Of a DNA stretch of 64,000 bases, positions 50,201 to 61,055 are shown one piece after another. Both the position numbers and the translations under genes were made by a program. Under the pieces are notes generated by a model. It was not told the origin of the DNA. It saw only the letters and a program-made list of their open reading frames with translations, and made no database searches. Where the stretch lies: contig NC_046653.1 of the NCBI RefSeq assembly GCF_900324485.2, positions 16,196,285 through 16,260,284 on the forward strand. The letters run 5' to 3'. Source of the stretch: Mastacembelus armatus. Taxonomy: Eukaryota; Chordata; Actinopteri; Synbranchiformes; Mastacembelidae. The stretch's first letter is position 1; every line of letters starts with the position of its first letter.

Positions 50201-50889
50201 CACTGAAGGTACATTGAGACACAGTAGATACACAAGAGATAGCTTATTATAGAAGAAATGTGTATTGTGGGTGATTCAAGGAGAATTCCGTTCTTCACAA
50301 TACTAACATAACACAAGAGACTCAACACACTTTTCAACGATGTGAGAAATAAAATGAGATATGCATAAAATCTCAGTTAAAACCAAATCATTAGCATTGT
50401 TGTTTTTCTGCCATGATACAATAGTAGTGGAAAAATGGTGTGTGTCGGTGTTGAAATGTAACAGAAAAAAAAAATGAAGTGCAATCTACCAGTGCCATAC
50501 AATATAAAGATATGCTTTTTTTTTTTTTTACCCTTGCAGAAAAACATTTTCTAACCTTTTCCACCCTCCATTTTCTGCACTGCAGAATACTGTATACAAC
50601 GTATTAACTGCAAGTTTCACAAATAAACCTTCACTAAACCATATAAAACCAGTAATTCTAAAAAAAAAAAAATCAGTGATCACCTTAAATGTATTGGTCA
50701 TATGTAAGAAACAAGAGAGAGAGACAAGATGGTGCCAGTGCAGAAGGCTCGACTCCTTGCGTATGATCGATCTGCCTTACTTAAGTCACAAATCTTGGTG
50801 TTTGGCTAGACTGATCAAAATGTTGATTATAATAACACTATGACTAAAACAACATATCTTATTTAAAGTGGCCAGACTTCATGAGACTT

Positions 50890-51500
50890 TTAGAAACTCA
50901 TTCATGCTTTCATTACTACAAGAATTGGTTACTACAATGATTTACTAGCAGGCCTTTGAAAAACTATTAAACAACTTTAATTAGTGCAAATTGCCACTGC
51001 AAAAGTCTTACCAAAAACTAAGGGAGCTGAGTTAAACACATTACCCCAATTCCTAAAACCTTACATTGGCTACCTGTGGCTTAGAATTGATTACCGTTTA
51101 ATTTATGACACTGAAAAATTTAGATCTTCATAAATAAAATACCTTTTAGCAAAATATGCACCAAATAAATCCTTCGGATCTCAGGTTTGTTATCACCTGG
51201 TAATTCCCAGAATTAGATCTAAATAAGGTGAAGCTGATTTTTAGTTATTATAGAATCAGCTTCTAGTTGAGCTAAAGTTTGGCCACTTTTACAAGAAATT
51301 TGAAAACAGTGTTTGGGCAAGCTTCTCTTTTCAATTGTATTGTAAGTATTTGGAGCTGGTTTAGATTTTATTTTATTACTAAACTGTTTTCCAATTTGAT
51401 TATTAAGCATCTTGAGGTGTTTTAAATTCTTGTTTTCCTTCAGCACCTTGAACTGTCTTTGGCATGATATAAGTGCTATGTAATTAAAGTTGAGTTGTGT
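50890..51500 (+). mobile_element. Degenerate LINE fragment (L2/Rex-like), 3' part
   Basis: Across several frames the plus strand gives the remains of the conserved C-terminal reverse-transcriptase end of an L2/Rex-type LINE. These include a match to LLAGL..K, then ATAKVLPKTKG, then a block like LHWLPVxxRIDYR, each interrupted by stops and frame changes. The 3' end reads ccttgaactgtctttggcat followed by a gtgctatgtaattaaagttga-like tail, typical of these elements. It is old and inactive, and probably lies within or near the slc5a3 3' UTR on the opposite strand. Confidence 0.6.
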
Positions 51501-52255
51501 AATACCAACAAAGAAGTAATGCTTCTCAGCACTTGAAATCAACTCTTGTTTTTCACACTTTCTAAAGATCCCGTTATAAAAGACAAGCTTTATATCACAC
51601 TCAACCAAAGAAACAATAAAATTATTAGGCAATTTGCTAACATTAAAAGCAACCTTACAGGGCACAATAAAATTGACCAATAATCACATACTTTATCAAT
51701 ATAATTGTAGCAATGACCATAGTACTCAGCAGCAGAAACTGTCATGGTCTATGACATAAAATCGTTGTTGTTACAGACATATGTATGCTACACCAGCAAC
51801 TAAACCTACAGTCACAACAAGAGTTAAAAAAAAAAAAAAAGATAAATCACAAACACATTTGATTTTCACCATACAAAAAAAAAAAACACATACAAGTGCA
51901 TATCTCAAATAAGGCAAATATTAAATTCACTTAGAATACTACACTTCTAAAAATCCCAGTAGATATTCTGAAGGAAGGAGTAACAGGTGCTATACAAAAT
52001 GGACACACCGGTGCCAAATAAGCTTCATAGTCATAAAAGGGTACAGTTTTTCATGTGGAGAAGCTTTAATCATTTCAAAACAATGATTAGAATAAGCTTA
52101 GATCCCTGTTAAAGAGCTACAAAAGACAACTGTAAATATTACAGACAGAGCTTCTCAAATATCTGGATATTCAACTGTAGTCCTCAAACCCCACATAACG
52201 TCTGCCTTCAGCAAAGCCCCCACACGAGTCCCCATTAGTTCAGTGCAGGGTTCAA

Positions 52256-54388
52256 CTACAGTGAGAAATAAACAAACATGAAGATGCCCACAGAGCAGAC
52301 GCATAACAAGCCCAAGTTGAGGAGAATTTTAACTCTAGGTGGCTCGTACAGCAGCTCTGAAATGACTCTTGCGTCCTCTTGCACATTTTGCTGAGTGCTC
52401 TTTGCTCCTCCCTTGTATCCACAAAACCAGTCCAGTAAACGCATGCACCTGCTAGTCTCCCCAGTCCCATGGCAGCCTTCCTCTGCTCTGATCATGGCCA
52501 TCCTTCCATTACCAAATCGTTCAGCAGGGGTGGTGGCAGGGGATGTTTCTGTACTTGGAGTTGCTGGGTCATGATCAGTGGATGGTACCAGGAGTTTGAT
52601 ATCTGCTCCATCCAAACACCTCTCTTTTTTGACATCTGGGGGCATTTCTTTGTGGAGGCTTCCATTGCCGTTACAATGACTCTTGTCAGTCAGTTTGTAC
52701 ATTTCGTCTCTGTCCTTTGTGGGAACCTTTTGAAGGTTGCGTAGCCCCCAGACTGTGGTGGTGCAAACCTGCTCTTCATCTGGAGGAGAGGTGCAAAGAC
52801 TGACCACGACTGCCACCAGCCCTGACATCCAGAACAGCCCAGCTGCAAAATACATGTAGTGAACATGAACGATAAAGGCAGGCCTATCATCTAACTGGTC
52901 ACATGGAGGTTGGCGATAGATAAAAGCTAAGATCAGTCGTATGGTACCTAGTGTAAAACCTGTCATGCCTCCCCAAAATGCACCTTTCTCATTACACCGT
53001 TTCCAGAACACACCTAACAAGAAGAGAGCAGCGACTGGTGGAGTGAGATATCCAGCAACTTCCTGGATGTAGAGGTATGTCTGTCCACCTTGCATTTCAA
53101 TAATAACAGGGACCCAGGCGATGCTGATTACCACCATGAGTACAACAAACATGCGGCCTACAATCAACAGCTCACGCTGAGATGCCGTCTTCCGAACAGT
53201 TTGGTAGATGTCCAGGGTGAAGATGGTGCTTGCACTGTTGAAGATCGAGTCAAGGTCACTCATCAGGGCAGCAATCATCACTGCCATCATCAAACCCCTG
53301 AGTCCCACAGGCATCACTGCCATGACCAGACGTGGGTATGCAATGTTTGAGCAGCCGGCCTGAGAACCACATACAGCCATGCAGTGCTCTGGTCCAATGC
53401 AGGCAATCTCATCTGTAAACAAGATGCGGGAGATCATTCCTGGAATGACTATGACAAACATGGGGAGGAGCTTGAGAAATCCAGCCATGAGTGTTGAGCC
53501 CTTAGCATGAGCAATGTTCTTTGCTGCTAGCACTCTCTGAACAATGACCTGATCTGCACACCAGTACCAAATAGATGCAGGGGTCTGGCCAAGAATGAAG
53601 CCTGGCCAGGGTATGTCTTCATCCAGAGGTCCTCGAAGGATCCGCAGAGAGTTTGGTTTCGGCTCAATCCGACAGGAAGGAGAATAGGTGAAATTTCCAG
53701 TGGCGATTATAGCAGAAACATTGGGAACTGCCTGCATGTACTTAGTTCTGACGCCTTCAAGCCCACCAACTTTCAGTAGGCTGATGATGGTTAAGGTTAG
53801 GGCTCCACTAATCATCAACACTGCCTGAAGGGCATCAGTGTACAGTACTGCCACCAGTCCACCAGTGACAGTGAGAAGTGCAGTCAGACTGATGAGCAAA
53901 ACAATTGACAGATATAGGTTCCACCCTAGGGACTCCTGGATAAAAAGAGCTCCAGCATACAAGTCCACAGACAGCTTGGTAAAAATGTAAAGTAACACAG
54001 ATAAGAAAGCAAAATAAACCTTTAGCCTGTTTCCACCATAGCGTTTTGACAAGTACTCAGGCATGGTGTAGACTCCCGAGTGGATATACACAGGGATAAA
54101 CACCCAGCCAAGCAGCTGCAGAAGTAGAAGTGCATTAAATTCCCATGCTCCAACAGCAAAGCCACTTGCTGCACCTGAGCCAGCGAGGCCTATGAAATGT
54201 TCACTGCCAATGTTACTGACAAAGAGTGATGCACCTACCACTATCCAAGTCATTGAGCGTCCAGCCAGGAAGTAGCCGCTCACAGTGCTGCGATTGGCTT
54301 TCCACATGGCAAAAAACCCAATGACTAGCACCAGGACAAAATAAAGCACTACCACAGATATGTCTGCTGCTTCCATTTGATGACCCAT
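52256..54388 (-). CDS. slc5a3: Sodium/myo-inositol cotransporter 1 (SMIT1)
   Basis: Plasma-membrane solute:sodium symporter importing myo-inositol as a compatible osmolyte, induced by hypertonicity. The single coding exon gives 710 residues (human 718). The frame opens upstream without an ATG, so 54388 (MGHQMEAADIS) is taken; the ATG at 54376 (MEAADIS) is an alternative. The LeuT-fold core has 14 membrane segments. Signatures include GYFLAGRSMTW, SLFVSNIGSEHFIGLAGSGA (about residues 55-74), PWPGFILGQTPASIWYWCAD, NIAHAKGSTLMAGFLKLLPM and MIAALMSDLDSIFNSAS. The poorly conserved cytosolic region after about residue 540 leads to a last membrane segment ending GIFMFVYFSL as in human. The upstream acceptor at 54580-54581 and the leader exon near 56.7 kb match the human gene structure of a non-coding exon plus one coding exon. 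Confidence 0.97.
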   Translation of the reverse strand: MGHQMEAADISVVVLYFVLVLVIGFFAMWKANRSTVSGYFLAGRSMTWIVVGASLFVSNIGSEHFIGLAGSGAASGFAVGAWEFNALLLLQLLGWVFIPVYIHSGVYTMPEYLSKRYGGNRLKVYFAFLSVLLYIFTKLSVDLYAGALFIQESLGWNLYLSIVLLISLTALLTVTGGLVAVLYTDALQAVLMISGALTLTIISLLKVGGLEGVRTKYMQAVPNVSAIIATGNFTYSPSCRIEPKPNSLRILRGPLDEDIPWPGFILGQTPASIWYWCADQVIVQRVLAAKNIAHAKGSTLMAGFLKLLPMFVIVIPGMISRILFTDEIACIGPEHCMAVCGSQAGCSNIAYPRLVMAVMPVGLRGLMMAVMIAALMSDLDSIFNSASTIFTLDIYQTVRKTASQRELLIVGRMFVVLMVVISIAWVPVIIEMQGGQTYLYIQEVAGYLTPPVAALFLLGVFWKRCNEKGAFWGGMTGFTLGTIRLILAFIYRQPPCDQLDDRPAFIVHVHYMYFAAGLFWMSGLVAVVVSLCTSPPDEEQVCTTTVWGLRNLQKVPTKDRDEMYKLTDKSHCNGNGSLHKEMPPDVKKERCLDGADIKLLVPSTDHDPATPSTETSPATTPAERFGNGRMAMIRAEEGCHGTGETSRCMRLLDWFCGYKGGAKSTQQNVQEDARVISELLYEPPRVKILLNLGLLCVCSVGIFMFVYFSL

Positions 54389-56903
54389 TTCTACCAACTA
54401 CCTTAAGGAGTCTTTCTTCAAAGTAAAGCTCACAACTATGGGAATCTTTCCAAAAATGGGACATAAATAGATTTAACTAATAAATATGGAGCATGGGAAA
54501 TGCTCTGCTTTAGTTTGCTGTCTGGATGAAAGCCGCAGTATCCACCATCCGGTCAGATTGACTAGGTGTGCTTTCATTCCTGCAAGAGAGCAAAGAAAAA
54601 AAAACATCTCATTAGAGTCTTGTCTCAGAGGACATAACAGTGACCACAAATGGTTGAACATCAAACAGCAGACACAAAGTGATGTTAAAAAAAAAAAAAT
54701 CACTGGAGTCAAACCAAACATGAAAATCCATAAAAAAAAAAATTTATCAAATTCACTCCAAAGGAAATAAGATATGGAATATCACTGATTGTTGATTTTA
54801 ATTAGTTGGGTTTTGCAGCAGCAGTAATTTTCCAGCAGAGGTTGTTGGGTTCAGCCTATTACTTTTCACCTAGATCTTTTTAAACACAAAGGTCTCAAGC
54901 TGTGCCACTGTAAAAACTACATAGAAAGCTTAAGAAGATTATGTAATAAAACAAGAAGAGTCAAGAAGCACCAAGAACCTGTAGCCAAAGACTAAAAACT
55001 TTCTACATTGCCTAATATGTGGCCTGACCTTCTTCATTTAGAAAATATTACAAAATTAAAGACCTGCCTGGTACAAAACTGTCATTCAATTTTAGCATTT
55101 ATGTCGTGAATAAATAAAACATAGCCAAGGCAAGTCAAAGTCATACAAAATGAGGACCAATGACAAACAGAAATTTAAAAAAAATTACACTACCACACCA
55201 TTAATCCATAAACAAAAGTATTTCTGTTATGCTGTCATTAAACCAAACCCTGAGCCTAGAGGTGGAAAAAAACAAGTTACCCAACTTTGGACATAAAAAA
55301 GTTATATTTAGTCATGTGCTATATACTATACTAAATTCAAATAATGAGACAGGTCAAACTTAATCCCAATGTGATCAAATAATACTATGCATAGTGATGT
55401 GTGAGCACATCTGTTTTGTGTCAGTCTCACACACATAAAATACACACACACATATTTGGATGTCTGACCTCTCTTGAGGTTTCAAAAAAATTACCCCACA
55501 TCTTCATCTTCATAATGCATTATGCATAAATATCCTCCTCTATAAAAGAACTCTTTGTTTTCACTTAACCATCATCAAGTGCAACACTCCCTTTGTGTTC
55601 ACCATAAACTGGCCAAGAGACCCTGGCTCTGAAAAACAGCAATGTCATTCAAAAGATTAATAGAATTTTGATTTTTAAGTTATATAATGTAGGATTACCT
55701 AGAGAGCCCTCAAGCAGCCCACTGCCAAAACAATAAAAAATATTATGTTGTCAGTGCAACCGGGACACTAAGTTTAGCCCAGGCTGATTGGTATAATTGG
55801 GTTAAACAAAACAACAACACGTCTGGTAGTTAGGTTCCCCCAGTGGCGATGAAACTGGAGAAAGTGCAACTATGAGAAAGTTTAACATGATAGTCTGCGC
55901 CAGGTTGAGGTTTGCATTCAGAATGACAACCTTGGCAATCAGTCAACTAAGCAAACCCTGAGGTACATCAAATACACTTAAAGCCCAACTTCTGAATACT
56001 GGTTTATTCTCTAAAAGGAAAGAGACTGCAGTTGAACGGTGCTCCTCTTGCACAGGTCACCACCTCCTAAAGGGCAGACACTAAATGCTCTGTTTGTTTG
56101 CCATTATAATACCGAAATGAAAATAATACTAAAACCAGGTTGCAGGTAACATTAAGGTCGGCGGACCCCATGACGGAGCAGGAGAATAATGGCTAGTTGG
56201 TGCGCAGAACAATGGCCCTTTAATTCGTGTCCAGATGTGGCCGAGAGCCTGACGCTGCCTCAGTGGAGGAGCGACAGCAGTCCGCGGCCGGTCATGCAGT
56301 GTGCAGATGCACCTATCGGGCGGCAGGAAATTTCTAGAACAGTCATCTCATTCATCCGTCTGCAAAAGCTGCGCATCTTCAAGACGCTCGTATGTGTCAC
56401 GCACCGCGGGGTTCATATGTGGATTTTCACCTCTGCAGACAGGACTGACGCACTCAGGTGTTTGAAGCATTTCTTCATGACAGCCGTCAACATAAAATAC
56501 AGGCCAGTAAGTGACAGCTTGAGATGTCTGATAGAGGAAATCAACGACAGACCGTCAGCACCGAAAACACATCTTCACGGACCTAAGCCTGGCGTTTACC
56601 CACATACTTTAAAAAAAGTCACTGGGGTACTCAGGTAGTCGAGTACTCACCGGCTCCACTGTTAAATATATGAAATACCTCGTTTGTAGTATTAGCGGAT
56701 GTGCTGCAACGACGCTCCACGCGTCAGAAGGCAACTTGTGTGACTCCCTGCTCAAGACCCGTCCCCCCTGAGGGTCGGTACTTCCTCCTATCCCACGGTG
56801 CTCCTTATCAATAAGGTGGTGAGGCGTTTGCAGACCAATATTATCTGCGGGTCTTCAGTTTAAAAGGAAGTTGCGATGCCCGTCAGAAAACACAGCCTCT
56901 CCC
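54389..56903 (-). other. slc5a3: slc5a3 5' UTR, leader intron and leader exon
   Basis: Minus-strand acceptor at 54580-54581 (tctcttgcAG with a T-rich tract) starts the coding exon at 54579. A strong donor GTGAGT lies at 56650-56649, ending a leader exon that would run from about 56880 down to 56651. The leader exon has no useful ATG. The intervening 2 kb has no recognised exon on either strand. The plus-strand open frame 56189-56638 lies over the CpG-rich promoter end and is unrecognised. Confidence 0.55.
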
Positions 56904-56911
56904 CCTTATAA
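56904..56911 (-). promoter_or_regulatory. TATA-like box of slc5a3
   Basis: TTATAAGG on the minus strand in a CpG-rich stretch (about 56690-56960), roughly 250 bases upstream of the leader-exon donor. Start would be near 56880. Confidence 0.4.
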
Positions 56912-57077
56912 GCTGCAGCTCAACTCTCCGCCCCACACGTGTAGTACACCCGTGACGCGTTTAAGTGCAAAACGCCAACTGGAAATTGCTCCATCTATTA
57001 ATCCAGGTCTCTTCAACCTGTATTTTTATACACACGAAATTAAAGGATAAGGACACCTGTGTTTTAGGTATGTCTTT

Positions 57078-57110
57078 AAAAAAAAAAAAAACACACACAC
57101 ACACACACAC
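57078..57110. repeat. Poly-A plus (CA)n microsatellite
   Basis: A run of A followed by ten CA units, upstream of slc5a3. Confidence 0.85.
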
Positions 57111-58288
57111 GCACTTTCAATGTTTTGCTTTAATCTCAGAAGCTCTTTGTTTTCGAGACGTCTAACGAAATAAATAATGCACAGTATCTAAACATTTTAA
57201 ATACTTTCTAATACTACAATGCATTAATGAAATGTACATGGCATTTGTATATAGGTTTGTGTGTATATTAGTGCAGAGGCTTGTCTAAATTCTTAATAAT
57301 CCACAATCGCTTCTTACAATACAGCAAAAAACCTCACAGCTCTACTACACCTCATCATCAGCATCTCTAACCTGCAACTGTAAATAGATATCAAGGTGGC
57401 AGACCAGCCAGAAATATCACAGGTATGTGTCTAAGCTGTTACAAATAGTAGAAACTACTAGAAATCCCACAGATTAACAGTCTCACCCTACATGTAATCA
57501 GATTTCAAGGTGAAGTTTATAATCTGGAACCATCTAGAAACAACTCATTCAAACACAATCATTGAACAACAGTGAAGCATTTTTCAAGTTTCTATTTTGA
57601 CTTTTTCACTACTTTTAAGTTTTCTGCAGCCTCACTTGAATGGAATTTCACCCCTGTATGCCAATAACAATGATTGTAAGCGATACAAAGTTAGGCATTC
57701 TTAAATTTTGCAACAACACATGTTTTCGTTTTACAAGTGATCTGGCACACATGAAGCTATTCACTGGGGATCAAGAGGAAATGTTTGTCATTTTAAAGCA
57801 GTGGGGGGAAACCCACCATCACTATTACACACCCCATAATATACAGTAGGTATTTTGTCAGGATCGCTTGAGGTTGCAAAATAATACCGTCTGAGTTATG
57901 CCATATTAAATCCACTCTATTAGAGTGAGTTATATTATTCTATGTCATATAGGGGAAAATATGGTGTGGAAGTGCATATCTTCACATTTAGACCCCAAAT
58001 TAAAAATTTTTGTTTACAACCATGTGCACACACGGTTGCACAATTTTCTATTGCTTTACACTGATTGCACACTCACTAACAGTTGTTTGACACTGGAAAA
58101 TCAATCACTATAACTTCTCCCACAAATAATATGAATAATACAAATAATAGTAATGCTAAAACACATAATAATAATTATAATGCATATATATCATATTGCA
58201 TAACATTCAGCAGTAGCATGGTTGACTTCCAACAAAACATCCTGCAAGGCAGCCACAGTTCTGCATATTACAGGGGGAGGGAAACAGA

Positions 58289-58331
58289 GTAAATTTCCAT
58301 TCCACTCTTCTCAATCTCTTGGAAATTTCCA
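58289..58331. promoter_or_regulatory. Cluster of tonicity-response (TonE)-like motifs upstream of slc5a3
   Basis: Three matches to TGGAAANNYNY, the NFAT5/TonEBP site, lie in 43 bases: 58289-58299 (minus), and the overlapping palindromic pair 58320-58330 (plus) and 58321-58331 (minus). They are about 1.4 kb upstream of the candidate slc5a3 start. Mammalian SLC5A3 is controlled by several dispersed TonE sites. This is motif evidence only; the sites might instead serve the promoter-like region at 58343. Confidence 0.4.
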
Positions 58332-58342
58332 TTTGATGATAA

Positions 58343-58697
58343 ACTACATTTCCCAGTAAACCTTGGTGTTTGTCTGGCGTTTTTGTTATGCGACATCCCG
58401 TAGCACATACATGTTGTTCGTTCAGGGAGAAAAAAAGGCAGCGTGAGGTTCAGAGTCCCGGAAGTATGAATGAATTCAGTGTTTTATCTTATCGCGTTGT
58501 ACTTTTTTTTTATTTGGGAAAACTCGCTTGATTGTATTTTCACCTGACTATGGATGATCATGTCATCACATGCTCGTTTCTCACCAATAGAGTTATGTTA
58601 ATGTGATAATGACGTAATTACGTTGTAGGGAATAAATGTATTCACTGTATCTTATACGCACAGAAGACGTCATTTTATCGGGATATATTGAGTTAAG
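58343..58697 (+). promoter_or_regulatory. Promoter-like region of an unidentified gene
   Basis: Holds ACTACATTTCCCAG (58343-58356), one base off the ZNF143/THAP11 promoter element, then an ETS core CCGGAAGT (58458-58465). A good donor TTAAG|GTAAGA ends at 58697. Together these look like a housekeeping promoter with a non-coding first exon pointing right, divergent from slc5a3. No following coding exon is recognised before the window ends. In human the divergent neighbour of the SLC5A3/MRPS6 promoter is ATP5PO, but no part of that protein is seen here. Confidence 0.35.
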
Positions 58698-59275
58698 GTA
58701 AGAAACTGGAAGATGTGTTCATATGCACTGGGATAACCTGTCCACAAGGCCACCACTTTAGAGCAGTTGTGTTAAAAAAGCAACAGTAAATACCGAGAAT
58801 ACAATTGACAACCATTTTAAATTTCTCATGTGTAGACTATATAACCTCTGCATTTTATGGCCTCGACTTTTCACAGCCTATATTTTTGAAAATACTTCAA
58901 AAGATGGGATGAGATTTAGGTAGATAGATACACAACACTGTAACCAAAGCAAAAGATATACTGTACAGACGTACAGCTTTTGCACCCATTTTTCTCAGTG
59001 AGTGTTTTTTTTTTTCTTCTAAAATATATATCTTGAGTTCTTGGGCATATCATATAGATAACATAAATTAATATAACCCAAGTAAAATAACATTGTTGAT
59101 TTTATATCTGAACCAGTGAACCAGTTCACCTGACAGTAAAAACTACAGTGACTTTAAAACTGAGAGATACTATCACTATGATTCATCTAACTGTTACGCA
59201 TTGTTATTGATCATGTGAAGATCCAAGCTCATTTTCAAAGAGCCTCTATTAAGGTGAAAATAGTTCAGCATAAAT

Positions 59276-59330
59276 TTAATGTTACTTAGACTGTAATTAA
59301 TTTACTTAATTACAGTCTAAGTAACATTAA
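59276..59330. repeat. Perfect 25-bp inverted repeat with 5-base loop
   Basis: Arms 59276-59300 and 59306-59330 are exact reverse complements around TTTAC. Both arms are AT-rich with a central acttagactgt. The flanks do not pair further. Confidence 0.95.
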
Positions 59331-59492
59331 GCTGTTAGTGTTATGATGTTTCTTTGCTTTTGTGTTTGTTTGTCGTGTTGTCATCAGATTGATGACAATA
59401 TCAGTGTTAAACGACCATCTTTGTTTTCTCATAGCATAGTAGGAATTTGACAACATGGTCATGTGGTTTTAGGGCAGTCACATTCTCAAACT

Positions 59493-59772
59493 GCCTTTGG
59501 CCCTACCATTCTGCGAGTGCCTGATCCCATCTGATCTTGGAAGCTAAGCAGGGCTGAGCCTGGTTGGTACTTGGATGGGAGACCGCCTTTGAATACCAGG
59601 GGCCGTTAGACTCTGAGGTTGCACAGTGTGGTCTTATTGTCGGTCCCAAGCTCGAGTAAATGATAGGGTTGCATCAGAAAGGGCATTCAGCGTAACACTT
59701 GTGCCAAATCAATCATGAGGATTATATTGATCGGTTGTGTCGACCCCTAACGGGAGCAAGCCGAGAGGATTT
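59493..59772 (+). mobile_element. 5S-rRNA-derived SINE
   Basis: Positions 59493-59613 align end to end with vertebrate 5S rRNA. The internal promoter is clear: A box AGCTAAGCAGGG, then TACTTGGATGGGAGACCGCC. After a short linker, the tail (about 59640-59772) reads gtcggtcccaagctcg, agggcattcagcgtaacac and cgacccctaacgggagcaag. The last part matches the 3' end of the LINE type found at 63178-63492. This is a SINE3-like retroposon, not a functional 5S gene, because the 5S part is diverged and fused to the tail. No clear target duplication was found. Confidence 0.85.
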
Positions 59773-60820
59773 TCCAACTGTCAAGAAAGCACGGGGTTTG
59801 CCTGGTAGGCTGTAGGTGAAATCATATATGATCCACAGATGAACAAAATGCATGTAATGAGGAGAACCCTATTTGACCCAATAGGTGTCTGTTCAACATG
59901 GTCAATGGAAATACATAACCACAATTAGAAATTCCAATTCCAGCCGGCAGAAATGCATCAGCAGAGGTTATGGTGATCTATCTCAGTAAAAATGCACTGG
60001 TCTGCCACTTTCTGTCTTAGCACCTTAGTCCAAAAAGGCAGCAAAGAAGACTAGGGCACGCTGAACAGGATCTGTCTCTAATGTCATTATCATCTGACTT
60101 TTTCCTCTGCTCCATTAACTTGTCAGTGCTCAGTACTGTGGTTGTTACGTCTGAGACATTAACTATATGGCAGAATGTAATATCATTACACTCATTACAT
60201 TAATATCCCTGAATATCTCTCATTCCTGCAATGTGCATATATAATATTCAACATTAAACTAGAAACAACTATAAAAACTCTTAAAACGTGATGTTTTTTT
60301 TTGCCAATACAGTTTAAATAAGAAATATACAATGCATACAGTAGTAAGAGTTTTAACATTCTGTTTAATTCCTCTTGGACACCAGAGTTATTGCTGAAAC
60401 TTGGATCTAATGCTCACATATTAAAAAAAAAAGCTGTTAAAAGCTGTTGGTTTGAATTCTAATCAAACATAACCAGGGCTGACTGCATTAAGTAGCAGAT
60501 TGGTGCAGTGAAGATTGTTGTCCCAGCCTTTAAGAGCAAATAGCCACACAATCACAACAACAAGCCTTGGCATGAAGTTTCCTGGCAAATACATTTAAAT
60601 AGTAAGTAAACATACAAGCTTGCCTGGGAATAAGGCTCCTTGGACACAAGCACGGCCATGCTTGCCATTCTTAAACTCGCACATCAGATTTACAGTACAG
60701 CAGCCAGACCGAGTATTTTAGTAAATAGTATTTTTTAGCCAGTGTTTACGTATGAGCATGAACAGCATTATTAGTGTTCAAAGTATTAACATAAATTTTA
60801 ATGGAAATAAAGGCGTCAAT
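59773..60820. other. Intergenic, no gene seen
   Basis: AT-rich sequence with no exon, repeat family or RNA gene recognised between the 5S SINE and the next retroposon. Confidence 0.45.
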
Positions 60821-61041
60821 AGGGCAGCATAAGGGTGTGTGGGTTTTCTCCAGGTACTCCAGTTTCCTCCCACAGTCCAAAAACATGTATGTCAGGTTGA
60901 TTGGTGACTCTAAATTGCCCATAGGAGTGAGTGTGAGTGTGTGAGGTTGTGTGTCTCTATGTACCCCTGCCTTTCACCTAAAGAGAGCTGGGAATCAAGA
61001 CCCTAAATAGGAATAAGCAGGTATAAATAATGGATGGATGG
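60821..61041 (+). mobile_element. Interspersed retroposon with (TGGA)n 3' tail, copy 2
   Basis: Same family as 42077-42329 in the opposite orientation (gtgggttttctccaggtact, cctcccacagtccaaaaaca, gtgactctaaattgccc), ending in tggatggatgga. It is flanked by a 14-bp target duplication with one mismatch, ATAAAGGMGTCAAT at 60807-60820 and 61042-61055, which defines both ends. Confidence 0.82.
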
Positions 61042-61055
61042 ATAAAGGAGTCAAT

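Larger units (their letters stand above)
39472..52255. other. Gene-poor interval between kcne2 and slc5a3
   Basis: About 12.8 kb. No coding exon was recognised. In human the last exons of MRPS6 fall in this interval, and I could not find them here. Contents are a kcne2 leader exon (not located), a CA repeat (40437-40458), a CTCF-like motif (40642-40656), three interspersed repeats listed separately, and probably a long slc5a3 3' UTR at the right end. Minus-strand AATAAA at 49566-49571 is one possible 3' end. Confidence 0.5.

Noticed and set aside
51219-51680. 153-codon minus-strand frame
   Set aside because: Antisense to the decayed LINE fragment and the probable slc5a3 3' UTR. AT-rich with no motif.
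56189-56638. 149-codon plus-strand frame upstream of slc5a3
   Set aside because: It lies over the CpG-rich end of the slc5a3 leader intron on the opposite strand, where stop codons are rare. No recognisable domain and no relation to mrps6 or atp5po.
59493-59613. Functional 5S rRNA gene
   Set aside because: The 5S-like part is diverged at many positions and is fused to a LINE-type tail instead of ending in a T-run terminator. It is a SINE.
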